Below, piece after piece: positions 26,312-33,935 of a stretch of 64,000 nt of DNA. The first letter of the stretch is position 1; each line of letters begins with the position of its first letter. This DNA is from Arthrobacter sp. ISL-85. Lineage in GTDB: Bacteria; Actinomycetota; Actinomycetes; Actinomycetales; Micrococcaceae. The position numbers and the translations under genes were made by a program. The notes under the pieces are model-generated. The model did no database searches, was not told the origin of the DNA, and saw nothing but the letters and a program-made list of their open reading frames with translations. The stretch covers positions 123,012-187,011 of the forward strand of contig NZ_JAGGPQ010000004.1 in NCBI RefSeq assembly GCF_018613675.1. The letters run 5' to 3'.

Positions 26312-26840
26312 GTGCCTGCGACCCCCCCGGTGTTCCCTCGCAGGCAGCTTGCCTGCCAACCCGCGGCTCCTTCCGCCGCCTCCAAAGCATCACGAACCGC
26401 CAACGTCTCTGGAACAATCAACCAGACCATCGACGGCGTGGGCACGTTCGTCGGCTCGTTTACGCCGTCGGGCTTCAGCGCCCAAAACGGCCAGCTGACC
26501 GTCACCGGCCTGCTACAGGGCAGGCACCTTTACTAAGGTCAACGGCGAGGCCACCCAGGTGAGCCAGCAACTGGTCACAACCGCTGCGGCAGCACCCTCA
26601 ACCGCTGCCGCCCAGGCCTCGGGCGGCAGCTGCGATGTCCTTAACCTGGTCCTCGGGCCCCTGCACCTGGACCTGCTGGGCCTCAACGTCGATCTGAACC
26701 AGGTGGTCTTGAACATCACCTCGCAGACCGGCGCAGGCAACCTGGTGGGCAGCCTGCTCTGCGCTGTCACCGGGCTCCTGGACGGTGGCAACGGCCTGAA
26801 CGGCCTGGCCAACCTGCTCAACCGCCTCCTGGGACTCTAG
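26312..26840 (+). pseudogene. Frameshifted, signal-less remnant of a secreted protein
   Basis: Two overlapping frames make one protein. From about 26400, one frame reads NVSGTINQTIDGVGTFVGSFTPSGFSAQNGQLTVTGLLQG and stops at 26534-26536. The +1 frame continues TFTKVNGEATQVSQQL and then GGSCDVLNLVLGPLHLDLLGLNVDLNQVVLNITSQ to 26840. A single extra base near 26519-26522 (GGCAGGC) explains the break. The domain matches a family of exported actinobacterial proteins with a conserved CDVLNLVLGPLHLDLLGL stretch, but no signal peptide is found upstream in any frame. It is probably decayed; a sequencing error can only explain the frameshift. Confidence 0.7.
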
Positions 26841-26861
26841 CTCCCCGTAGGTCACAGGCAG

Positions 26862-27539
26862 TTACTGCAGCAGCTTCTCCACCACCAGGTTGCGATAGGC
26901 GCCCCGGAGCGGAGCCATCTGCCGGAACCCGATCCGGCCGCCGCCAAGTACCTTGTCGGAGGAATCCCGCCACTCAAAGAGCAGCAGCCCGTTAATTGAG
27001 AACTCCACCAGAGGCCCGTCCTTCACCACCTCCAGGCGGTAGAAGTCCGTGGCGTCCTCCGTGGGCGGCAACGGATCCGCGCCCTGCGCTACCAGTTCGA
27101 AGCCGGCGCTCTTGCGCAGGTTGCAGGTCCGGAAAGCCCTCTCGGACGGGAACTTGTGCCGGAAGTAGGAGACGTGCAGGGCGTCGATGTCGCCCGAGTG
27201 GTACTGCGGGTAGTAGCCCGTCCTGGGCGCGAGGGCTGGACTGAAAAGATCCTGCCCACCGTGCCCCGCAGCCGCGAAGAACAGCATGGCCAGTCCGGGC
27301 TCCGCGAGGGGAAGGAACTCCCAGCTGATGCGGATCCCGTCCGGGAATTCCTCCGGGCACCAGAAGGTCCAGTGTGCGTTGTCGCCGAACTCCCGGTCAT
27401 CCAGCGATCCGGACAGTTCCAGGGCCCCGCCGTGGCTCCCCAGGCGCAGCGGCCCCTCCGTGACCCACCCGGCAACGTCGTGGGGCCCTGCCAGCGGGTT
27501 GCGGTAGAGGATGCCTGCCTCCACGCCGGTGGCGCCCAC
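26862..27539 (-). CDS. DUF1961 (YesU-like) protein
   Basis: 225 residues. The all-beta pattern with WTFWCPEEFPDGIRISWEFLPLAEPGLAMLFFAAAG, DLFSPALAPRTGYYPQYHSGDIDALHVSYFRH and EFSINGLLLFEWRD fits DUF1961, a concanavalin/galectin-like fold represented by Bacillus subtilis YesU of the RG-I utilisation cluster. Its biochemical role is not established. The GTG start is directly after the esterase stop, and the two genes plus the transporter form one minus-strand operon. No signal peptide is visible, so it is probably cytoplasmic. Confidence 0.85.
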   Translation of the reverse strand: MGATGVEAGILYRNPLAGPHDVAGWVTEGPLRLGSHGGALELSGSLDDREFGDNAHWTFWCPEEFPDGIRISWEFLPLAEPGLAMLFFAAAGHGGQDLFSPALAPRTGYYPQYHSGDIDALHVSYFRHKFPSERAFRTCNLRKSAGFELVAQGADPLPPTEDATDFYRLEVVKDGPLVEFSINGLLLFEWRDSSDKVLGGGRIGFRQMAPLRGAYRNLVVEKLLQ

Positions 27540-28250
27540 CTAGCCGCGTCCCGGCGTCGTGCTCAGCTCCTTGTCCCCGGCCGGCTCCTTGCTGCTGGGC
27601 GCACCGTATCCCAGCCCGCCAAGCCGCCGGGCCACTTCCCCGGCCACCAGGGCTGCACCCTGCTGCGAAAAATGCGTATTGTCCGCCAGGCCGCCAGGCC
27701 AGTACGCGTGCTGCCCCGGCGCGAAATGGCAAAAGAGCTCGCGGGAGCCGTCCCGCCCCAGTCGAAGATAAAGGCGCCGGGTCCACGTGTTCAGGTCCAC
27801 CACGGGGACCGCCAGCTCCAGGCCGAGTTCGCGGACCACCTCCGGATAGTCCTCCAGGCTCTCGTCGAGAACGTCCGACGACGGCAAGTCCAGGAAGTGC
27901 CGGCGCTCCACGGGGGTGCACAGCAGCGCTGCCGCACCCCGGGCACGCACCTCCCCCACCATGGCGCGAAGGTTTGCCGCATAGCCGGTGCGGGCGGCCA
28001 GGTGCTGCTTTTTCTGGTCGTTATGGCCGAACTGGATGAGCACAGCATCCCCCGGGCCCGCATTGTCCAGCAGCTCCGCCCACAGCCCCTCGTCGCGGAA
28101 GGATTCCGTACTCGCCCCGCCCTTGGCGAAGTTGAACACCGCGCCCCACGTGTAGGTGAGCGGGGCCAGATGCGCTCCCCAGCCGCTCATGGGGAACTCG
28201 TGCGTGGGACAGTTGGCAACGGTGGAGTCTCCGGCCAGCAGGATTTTCAT
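27540..28250 (-). CDS. Rhamnogalacturonan acetylesterase-like SGNH hydrolase
   Basis: 236 residues. SGNH blocks are GDST (Ser9) at the N-terminus, FAKGGAST (Gly), GHND (Asn) and DNTHFSQQGA (catalytic Asp-x-x-His) near the end. This spacing is that of the RGAE/RhgT/YesT esterases, which remove acetyl groups from galacturonate in RG-I. No signal peptide is seen, so it would act on imported oligosaccharides. It follows the permease genes on the same strand. Confidence 0.88.
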   Translation of the reverse strand: MKILLAGDSTVANCPTHEFPMSGWGAHLAPLTYTWGAVFNFAKGGASTESFRDEGLWAELLDNAGPGDAVLIQFGHNDQKKQHLAARTGYAANLRAMVGEVRARGAAALLCTPVERRHFLDLPSSDVLDESLEDYPEVVRELGLELAVPVVDLNTWTRRLYLRLGRDGSRELFCHFAPGQHAYWPGGLADNTHFSQQGAALVAGEVARRLGGLGYGAPSSKEPAGDKELSTTPGRG

Positions 28251-28286
28251 GGTGCTTCTTCCCCTTGTTGGTGCTTGCGGGCACGG

Positions 28287-29159
28287 TCAGCCCTTAACGG
28301 AGCCGATGAGCATGCCCTTGGCGAAGTGCTTTTGGAGGAACGGATAGAAAATGAGGATGGGCAGGGTAGCCACCACGATCACCGCGAATTTGATGCCCTG
28401 TTCCGGCGGGATGTAGTTGGGGTCCACGTTGCCCGTGCCCAGCAGGTCCGAGGCCGCGGTGACTTGGCGCAGGTACATCTGCAGCGTCCACTTCGAGTTG
28501 TCGCTGAGGTAGAGCAGGGGCGACATGAAGTCGTTCCAGATGCCCACCGCGTAGAACAGCGCAAAGGTGGCCAGGACCGGTTTGGACAGCGGCAGCAGGA
28601 TCCGCCAGAGAATCCCGATCTCGGTGGCGCCATCCATCTTGGCCGACTCCTCCAGCTCCGCCGGGAGTTCCTGGAAGAAATTCTTGATGATGATCAGGCT
28701 GAACGGGTTGATGGCGGCGGGCAGGATCAGGGCCCAGTAGGAGTTCAGCAGGCCCAGATCCTTGACCAGCAGGAAGGTGGGGATCATGCCTCCGGAAAAG
28801 ACCATGGCGAACACCACCAGGGACAGGATGACGTTCCTGCCCCGCAAGGTCTTCTTGGCCAGGGGGTAGGCCATGGTCACGGTGAAGGCCAGTTGGACCA
28901 GCGTGCCCACCGCGGTGACCAGGATGGTGGTGACCAGGGCGCGGACGAACGCCGGAGTGGCGAAGATGTATTCGTAGGAGCCCAGGGTGAACTGTTCGGG
29001 CCAGACGAAGAAGGCCCGGCGCGTGATTTCGGCTTCGGTGGCGAACGATCCGGCGAAGACGTACACGAACGGCAGCAGGGTAATGATGCCGATTATCGAC
29101 AGGAAGACGTAGTTGGCGGCGTCAAAGATCCGGCCGCCGCGGGTGTTGTGGATTTTCAT
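28287..29159 (-). CDS. Carbohydrate ABC transporter permease (LplC/YtcP-like)
   Basis: 290 residues with six predicted membrane helices and the EAA loop EESAKMDGATEIGILWRILLPLSKP, where the cytoplasmic ATPase docks. The C-terminus GMLIGSVKG is typical of the LplC/YtcP branch. It forms the import channel with the adjacent LplB-like subunit. No ATPase gene is present in this operon, so a shared MsiK-type ATPase encoded elsewhere probably drives it, as is usual for actinobacterial sugar importers. Confidence 0.9.
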   Translation of the reverse strand: MKIHNTRGGRIFDAANYVFLSIIGIITLLPFVYVFAGSFATEAEITRRAFFVWPEQFTLGSYEYIFATPAFVRALVTTILVTAVGTLVQLAFTVTMAYPLAKKTLRGRNVILSLVVFAMVFSGGMIPTFLLVKDLGLLNSYWALILPAAINPFSLIIIKNFFQELPAELEESAKMDGATEIGILWRILLPLSKPVLATFALFYAVGIWNDFMSPLLYLSDNSKWTLQMYLRQVTAASDLLGTGNVDPNYIPPEQGIKFAVIVVATLPILIFYPFLQKHFAKGMLIGSVKG

Positions 29160-29161
29160 GG

Positions 29162-30136
29162 CTAGAACAGTCCGCTCTGGTTGAATCGCTTGGCCAGCCA
29201 GTTGGTGCCGAAGATCAGCACGATGCCCACCAGGGATTTGAACAGGCCCACGGCGGTGGAGTAGCTGTAGGCGCCCTGGGTGATGCCAACGAAGTAGACG
29301 TACGTGTCAAAGACGTCCGCCACCTCACGGTTCAGGGCATTGGTCATCAGGTAGATCTGCTCGAAGCCGGTGTTGAGCATCTGCCCGATGGCCAGGATCA
29401 GCATCACGATGATCGTGGAACGGATCGCGGGAAGGGTGATGTGCCAGACGCGCCGGAACCTGCCGGCGCCGTCGATGATCGCGGCCTCGTACTGGTCCTG
29501 GTCCACGGTAGAAAGGGCGGCCAGGAAGATGATGGTGCCCCAGCCCGTGTTCTTCCAGATGTCCTGCAGGACGATCAGCGGCCGGAACCAGGCCGGATCT
29601 GACAGGAAGTCGATGTGGGTGCCCATGGCGTTGTTCAGGAACTGGAACAGGGGACCGATGTCCAGGGCGAACAGCAGGAAGCTCAGTGACGCCACGATGG
29701 TCCAGGAGAGGAAGTGCGGGATGTACACCAGCGTCTGGACGGTGCGCTTGAGGATGGACAGCCGGACCTCGTTCAGCAGCAGCGCCAGGACAATGGTCAG
29801 CGGGAAGGCAACCCCCAGGTTCAGGAAGGCCAGGATCAGGGTGTTGCCCAGCAGCCGGAGGAAGTCAGGGTTGGCAAAGAAATCCTCGAAGTTACGGAAC
29901 CCCACCCAAGGGCTGCCGTTCACGCCCAGGAACGGTACGTAATCCTTGAACGCGATGGACACCCCGTACATGGGGGCATAGCGGAACACCGCGAAGTACA
30001 CCACGCCGGGCAGCAGCAGCAGGTACAGCCATTTGTAATGCGCGAAATGGACGGAAAACCTGCCCCCCTTCCGGGGAGCGGGCGCAGCCTTGCGCGTCCG
30101 CTCCCCGGCGAGGGTGTCAATGACAGGGGCCGCCAT
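29162..30136 (-). CDS. Sugar ABC transporter permease (LplB-like)
   Basis: 324 residues. A basic cytoplasmic N-terminus is followed by six membrane segments, beginning KWLYLLLLPGVVYFAVFRYAPMYGVSIAFKDY, a hallmark of the LplB family. The EAA loop is YEAAIIDGAGRFRRVWHITLPAIRS. It starts immediately before the binding-protein stop codon ends on the other side (zero-base spacing) and precedes the LplC-like partner by two bases. Confidence 0.9.
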   Translation of the reverse strand: MAAPVIDTLAGERTRKAAPAPRKGGRFSVHFAHYKWLYLLLLPGVVYFAVFRYAPMYGVSIAFKDYVPFLGVNGSPWVGFRNFEDFFANPDFLRLLGNTLILAFLNLGVAFPLTIVLALLLNEVRLSILKRTVQTLVYIPHFLSWTIVASLSFLLFALDIGPLFQFLNNAMGTHIDFLSDPAWFRPLIVLQDIWKNTGWGTIIFLAALSTVDQDQYEAAIIDGAGRFRRVWHITLPAIRSTIIVMLILAIGQMLNTGFEQIYLMTNALNREVADVFDTYVYFVGITQGAYSYSTAVGLFKSLVGIVLIFGTNWLAKRFNQSGLF

Positions 30137-31666
30137 TTACTTGTTTTCCTGCCAGAGCTTGTTGATTTCGTCCTTGACCTTGTCGCCGCCGCTGGTGTCC
30201 CAGAGCTTGATGGCATCCTTGAGGCCCTGTTCGTCGATCTGGCCTGCCAGGTACTTGATCCGGGCATCCGCCACGATGTTGTCCAGCTGTGCACCCTTTG
30301 CCACGTAGGTGGCGGAAACGTAGGGCGCGGCCGGGTTGTAGACGGCGCTCTTGAGGTCCTGGGCCATGACGTCGGTGCGCTTGTCGAAGACCTGCTGTTC
30401 ATAGTCGGAGGGCTGCTTCACAGGGTAGAACTCGTTGCCGGCAACGTTCATGCCCAGCTGGGCGTAGCTCTTGATGTCAGTGGTGACGGCTTTTCCTTCC
30501 GGGGTCTCCGGCTTGATGGTGGCCGCCTTGCCGTTCTCCACGGTGAAATTCACGCCCTCGATGCCGTTGTTCAGCAGCACCGCAACGTCCTTGTCGTTCA
30601 TGGTGTTCAGGAAGCTGAGGACCTTGTCCAGTTCAGCGTCGCTCTTGACGCTGGCCTTGGGGATTGCGAGGAAGCCTGAGTAGCCGTCGGTGGGGTGGGC
30701 GTGGAGTTTGCCGTCAGGGCCCTCGAGGTTGCCTACGAAGCCCACCTTGTTCTGGAAGTTGCTGGGGTCTGCCTGCTTGAACAGGTTGATGAGCACGCTC
30801 ACCCGCGAATCGACGTCGACAATAATGCCGCCCTTGCCGTTGAAGAATGGTTCGTTCCACTTGGTGCTGTCAAAGGTGGCGAAGTCCGGGTTGATGAGCT
30901 TTTCGTCCACCATCTTCTTGATGAACCGGTCAGCTTCGAGGAATTCGTCCGTTTCGAAGCTGGGGATGAGCTTCCCGTCCCGCTCCGTCCAGCGGTTGCC
31001 GGCGCCGTACCACTCCTCGATCACGTCGTAGGGGCTGTTGGTGCCCAGCGCACCCCATTTGGGAATGGTGATGCCGTACGTGTCGTTCTGGCCGTCGCCG
31101 TCCGGGTCCTGCTCGGTAAAGGCTTTGGCCACCTTGTACAGGTCCTCGACGGTCTTGGGCGGCTGCAGGCCCAGCTTGTCCAGCCAGTCCTGGCGGAACA
31201 TGACGGCGGTACGCATGGGGGCCCGGCCGCGGAACAGGCCGTAAACCTTGCCGTTGACGCTGGCGTTCTTTTGGATGTCCGGGAACGTGGTTTTGAGGTT
31301 GGGGTACTTGTCCAGCTTGTCCGTAAGGTCCCAGAACGCGCCGGCCTGGGCGTTCTTGACGAATCCCGGCGTTTTGCCCTGGATCACCATGACCTGCGGG
31401 ATGTCGGATCCCGCAAGGGTGATGTTGGTTTTGTCCTCATAGGAGGCGTTGGGGGCCCAGTTGATCTTGACCTGCTTGCCCGTGAGCTCCTCCAGCTTCT
31501 TCTGGACGGCGCCGTCAGCGGCAGGCGGCTGCGCCTCAAGGAACGGGGCCATGATGGACACGGAGGTGAGGTCCGCCGAGGGGGCGTCCCCTCCGCTGCA
31601 CGCCGTGAGGGACAAGGCCGTGGCGGTGACGACGGCGGCGGCCAGGGAAAGCTTCCTGGGGATCAT
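30137..31666 (-). CDS. Extracellular solute-binding lipoprotein (LplA/YtcQ-like)
   Basis: 509 residues. The signal peptide ends in the lipobox LTAC (Cys23); the large alpha/beta binding domain with DIPQVMVIQGK, GKVYGLFRGRAPMRTAVMFRQDWLDKLG and DPDGDGQNDTYGI is typical of the long LplA/YtcQ binding proteins that serve LplB/LplC permeases. Relatives in Bacillus serve RG-I-derived or other complex oligosaccharides; this substrate is inferred from neighbours. AGAGGAAAAAT precedes the ATG. A TGATACGTTTCA operator lies 52 bases upstream. Confidence 0.9.
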   Translation of the reverse strand: MIPRKLSLAAAVVTATALSLTACSGGDAPSADLTSVSIMAPFLEAQPPAADGAVQKKLEELTGKQVKINWAPNASYEDKTNITLAGSDIPQVMVIQGKTPGFVKNAQAGAFWDLTDKLDKYPNLKTTFPDIQKNASVNGKVYGLFRGRAPMRTAVMFRQDWLDKLGLQPPKTVEDLYKVAKAFTEQDPDGDGQNDTYGITIPKWGALGTNSPYDVIEEWYGAGNRWTERDGKLIPSFETDEFLEADRFIKKMVDEKLINPDFATFDSTKWNEPFFNGKGGIIVDVDSRVSVLINLFKQADPSNFQNKVGFVGNLEGPDGKLHAHPTDGYSGFLAIPKASVKSDAELDKVLSFLNTMNDKDVAVLLNNGIEGVNFTVENGKAATIKPETPEGKAVTTDIKSYAQLGMNVAGNEFYPVKQPSDYEQQVFDKRTDVMAQDLKSAVYNPAAPYVSATYVAKGAQLDNIVADARIKYLAGQIDEQGLKDAIKLWDTSGGDKVKDEINKLWQENK

Positions 31667-31717
31667 ATTTTTCCTCTTCCACTTCGTTGGGGTTCTTGGG
31701 CTGGTTGGCCACGAATT

Positions 31718-31729
31718 TGATACGTTTCA
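31718..31729. promoter_or_regulatory. Operator upstream of LplABC-like operon
   Basis: TGATACGTTTCA is a near-palindrome sharing ten of twelve bases with the TGAATCGTTTCA site at the rhaM/lacI intergenic region, suggesting shared control by the rhamnose LacI protein. Confidence 0.65.
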
Positions 31730-31787
31730 TTGCGGCGACCGCGCAGGGTGAAGCGCACCGGGCAGTCACCAGGTGCTCTTACGTGAT

Positions 31788-32456
31788 TCAGGCGGTGGAG
31801 GCCCCCTGAAGGGCGGTTCGTGCGGCAGGCTCCGCCGCGGCGGATACCGATTCGTCATTGGCAGTGAAGAAGCGGTCACACAACCAGCCGGTGAGATAAA
31901 GCCAGGCTCCGATGCTGAAGAACGGAATCAGGCCCGGGAGGCAACTGCTGGCGTAGACCACCGAGGCGGACACAAACAGCAGGATGACCGTCCCCGCCAG
32001 ATGCCGCACGGCGAACCGGGAGGACATCAGGAGGTACTGCGGCAGCGGCAGCTCATACCGGGCGTACATGGGGAACACGTAGCAGACGGCCCCGGCCAGG
32101 AAGATGGCCGCAATAAAGATGCCCACCGCCATGAACTGCGGGAAGATCCCGTGGCTGGTTGAAAAGTAGTTCCAGTTCAGGACCAACGCCACCGCCACAG
32201 CCATCACGGGCAGCGCGAGGATGTTCGCCCTGAAGAAGTTCCGGAAGTATGCGGAAGCGAACCCGCGAAGCAGCGGTGCCGCACTGCCGGAGGCCCGCTT
32301 GCGCACCACAATCTGCGCGGCGGCGGTGGCAGGCCCGGCACCGAAGACCCCAAAACCGAACAGGGTGAAGGCGATCCACAGCAGGTTGAGGCCCGCTACC
32401 CATACGAGCGTGTCGAAAAATGAGTAGGCGCGCGCACTGAAGGTTCCGGACAGCAT
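31788..32456 (-). CDS. DUF624 (YesL-like) membrane protein
   Basis: 222 residues with about five hydrophobic segments. FFDTLVWVAGLNLLWIAFTLFGFGVFGAGPATAAA and the F..FRANILALP.. region match DUF624. YesL of Bacillus, encoded at the head of the yes RG-I locus, belongs to this family, and DUF624 genes commonly precede LplABC-type transporters; their function is unknown but may be transporter-associated. It is on the same strand, 121 bases upstream of the binding-protein gene. Confidence 0.85.
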   Translation of the reverse strand: MLSGTFSARAYSFFDTLVWVAGLNLLWIAFTLFGFGVFGAGPATAAAQIVVRKRASGSAAPLLRGFASAYFRNFFRANILALPVMAVAVALVLNWNYFSTSHGIFPQFMAVGIFIAAIFLAGAVCYVFPMYARYELPLPQYLLMSSRFAVRHLAGTVILLFVSASVVYASSCLPGLIPFFSIGAWLYLTGWLCDRFFTANDESVSAAAEPAARTALQGASTA

Positions 32457-32577
32457 GGCACGGCTCCCTTCTGTTCTCCATCGTTGCAGGGGCGAAGCGG
32501 AAAGTGTTCCGCATCACGCTGGTAATCGGCTTCTTGGAAATCTAAACCCCTCGCAGCTCACCGGTCAAGCGAATTTT

Positions 32578-32589
32578 TGAATCGTTACA
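32578..32589. promoter_or_regulatory. Operator upstream of oxidoreductase/rhamnosidase operon
   Basis: TGAATCGTTACA differs by one base from the TGAATCGTTTCA site at rhaM. It lies between the divergent DUF624 and oxidoreductase genes and may serve both directions. Confidence 0.65.
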
Positions 32590-32630
32590 TAGCTGGACTG
32601 GAACTGCCTTCATGCCGCACACTTACTGGT

Positions 32631-32643
32631 GGAAAGCGCTTGC
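32631..32643. promoter_or_regulatory. Second LacI-type operator near oxidoreductase start
   Basis: GGAAAGCGCTTGC centres on AGCGCT and resembles the GAAAGCGCTTTC palindrome at 42836. It lies 68 bases upstream of the ATG at 32712 and would give this operon input from the second regulator. Confidence 0.5.
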
Positions 32644-32711
32644 TGAATGGAGGCACGCGCCCAGGACCCCGGTGCCCGCAACGGCTGGTGCCACGGCCAG
32701 AACGGAGAACC

Positions 32712-33935
32712 ATGGGTACGGCAACGGAAGCCGCCGGCAGCGAGGCCGCAGCAGCTTCAGCAACAGCACCGGCACCGGCACCGGCGGCAAGGGTTGCGCT
32801 GGTGGGAGTACACGGCTTCGGCGCCCATCATCTGCGGAACCTCCACCGCCTGCACGCGGCAGGCAGGGTTGAACTCGTTGCCGTAGCCGACCCGCAGCCG
32901 CCGGCACCCGGCGCCGTCCCGCCGTCGGCCGCTGTCTATCCGGCGCTTGACCAGCTCCTCACGGACACCCGCGACCTGGACCTGATTATCGTGGCGACGC
33001 CCATCCAGACGCATGCCCCGCTGGCCCTGGCCGTGCTCGCCACGGGGGCGGAACTGTACCTCGAGAAGCCCCCGGTCGCTTCCCTGGCGGACTTTAATCG
33101 GTTGTGCACGGCCGCCGCGGAGTCGGGCCGCGGCGTACAGATCGGTTTCCAGAGCCTCGGCTCGCACGCCATGAAGGCGATCGAGGAACTGTTGCAAGCG
33201 GGGACCATCGGAACATTGGAAGGCATCTCCGCCACCGGCCGCTGGGTCCGGGACCGGGCCTACTACAAGCGCTCCCGCTGGGCTGGAAAGCGGAGTATCA
33301 ACGGCATGGATGTGGTGGATGGTGTGGCCACCAACCCATTGGCGCACGCCGTGGCAACCGCCCTTCGGATTGCCGGTGCGCGGACCACTGCCGACGTCGC
33401 TTCCGTGGAGACCGAGTTGTACCGGGCCAACGACATCGAATCGGATGACACCTCCGTGATCCGGATCCGCACCGCGGCGGGCTTGCCCATCACCTGTGCC
33501 CTGACCATCTGCGCGTCGGAATCCGTTGAGCCTTATGTCACGCTCCAGGGCTCGGCCGGCACCGCGGTGTTCCACTACACGGAGGACCGGCTTACCGTCG
33601 AAACGGCTGCCGGGCGCACGGAGGAAACCTGCGGCCGCGAAGACCTGACGGAGAACCTCCTGGCCCACCGGGACCACGGCGTTCCGTTGACCAGCGGCCT
33701 GGTGGACAGCGGCGCTTTCATGCTGGTACTGGAAGCCGTCCGCAGAGCACCACTCCCGGCCCCCATCGATCCTGCCTACGTCCGCTGGGAAGGTGAAGGG
33801 GACGCGGCCCACGCCGTGGTAGCGGGCATCGAGGACGCCTTGGAGCGCGCAGGACGGCAGCATGCCACGTTCAGCGAACTGGGGCTTTCCTGGGCTGCGG
33901 CCACCCCGGTGGCCTTCCCCATCCCGGCCTCCTGA
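32712..33935 (+). CDS. Gfo/Idh/MocA family oxidoreductase
   Basis: 407 residues. An Ala/Pro-rich N-terminal tail of ~28 residues precedes the Rossmann motif VALVGVHGFGAHHLRNL; IVATPIQTHAPLALAVLATGAELYLEKPPVASL carries the conserved EKP lysine that binds nicotinamide and substrate. The C-terminal half is the usual alpha/beta catalytic domain. The substrate is probably a sugar or sugar acid. It closely resembles the N-terminal half of the fusion protein at 46575 (shared HLxNLxRL, RWAGKR, DVVDGVATN, SxETxLYRA). GGAG precedes the ATG; the stop overlaps the rhamnosidase start. Confidence 0.88.
   Translation: MGTATEAAGSEAAAASATAPAPAPAARVALVGVHGFGAHHLRNLHRLHAAGRVELVAVADPQPPAPGAVPPSAAVYPALDQLLTDTRDLDLIIVATPIQTHAPLALAVLATGAELYLEKPPVASLADFNRLCTAAAESGRGVQIGFQSLGSHAMKAIEELLQAGTIGTLEGISATGRWVRDRAYYKRSRWAGKRSINGMDVVDGVATNPLAHAVATALRIAGARTTADVASVETELYRANDIESDDTSVIRIRTAAGLPITCALTICASESVEPYVTLQGSAGTAVFHYTEDRLTVETAAGRTEETCGREDLTENLLAHRDHGVPLTSGLVDSGAFMLVLEAVRRAPLPAPIDPAYVRWEGEGDAAHAVVAGIEDALERAGRQHATFSELGLSWAAATPVAFPIPAS

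Noticed and set aside
25870..26505. Longer 211-codon version of the STAS-like protein
   Set aside because: The extra N-terminal 86 residues have no family-like pattern, while ATG 26247 has a strong Shine-Dalgarno.
27156..29165. Plus-strand open frame of 669 codons
   Set aside because: It runs antisense across the DUF1961, esterase and permease genes, which have clear family motifs.
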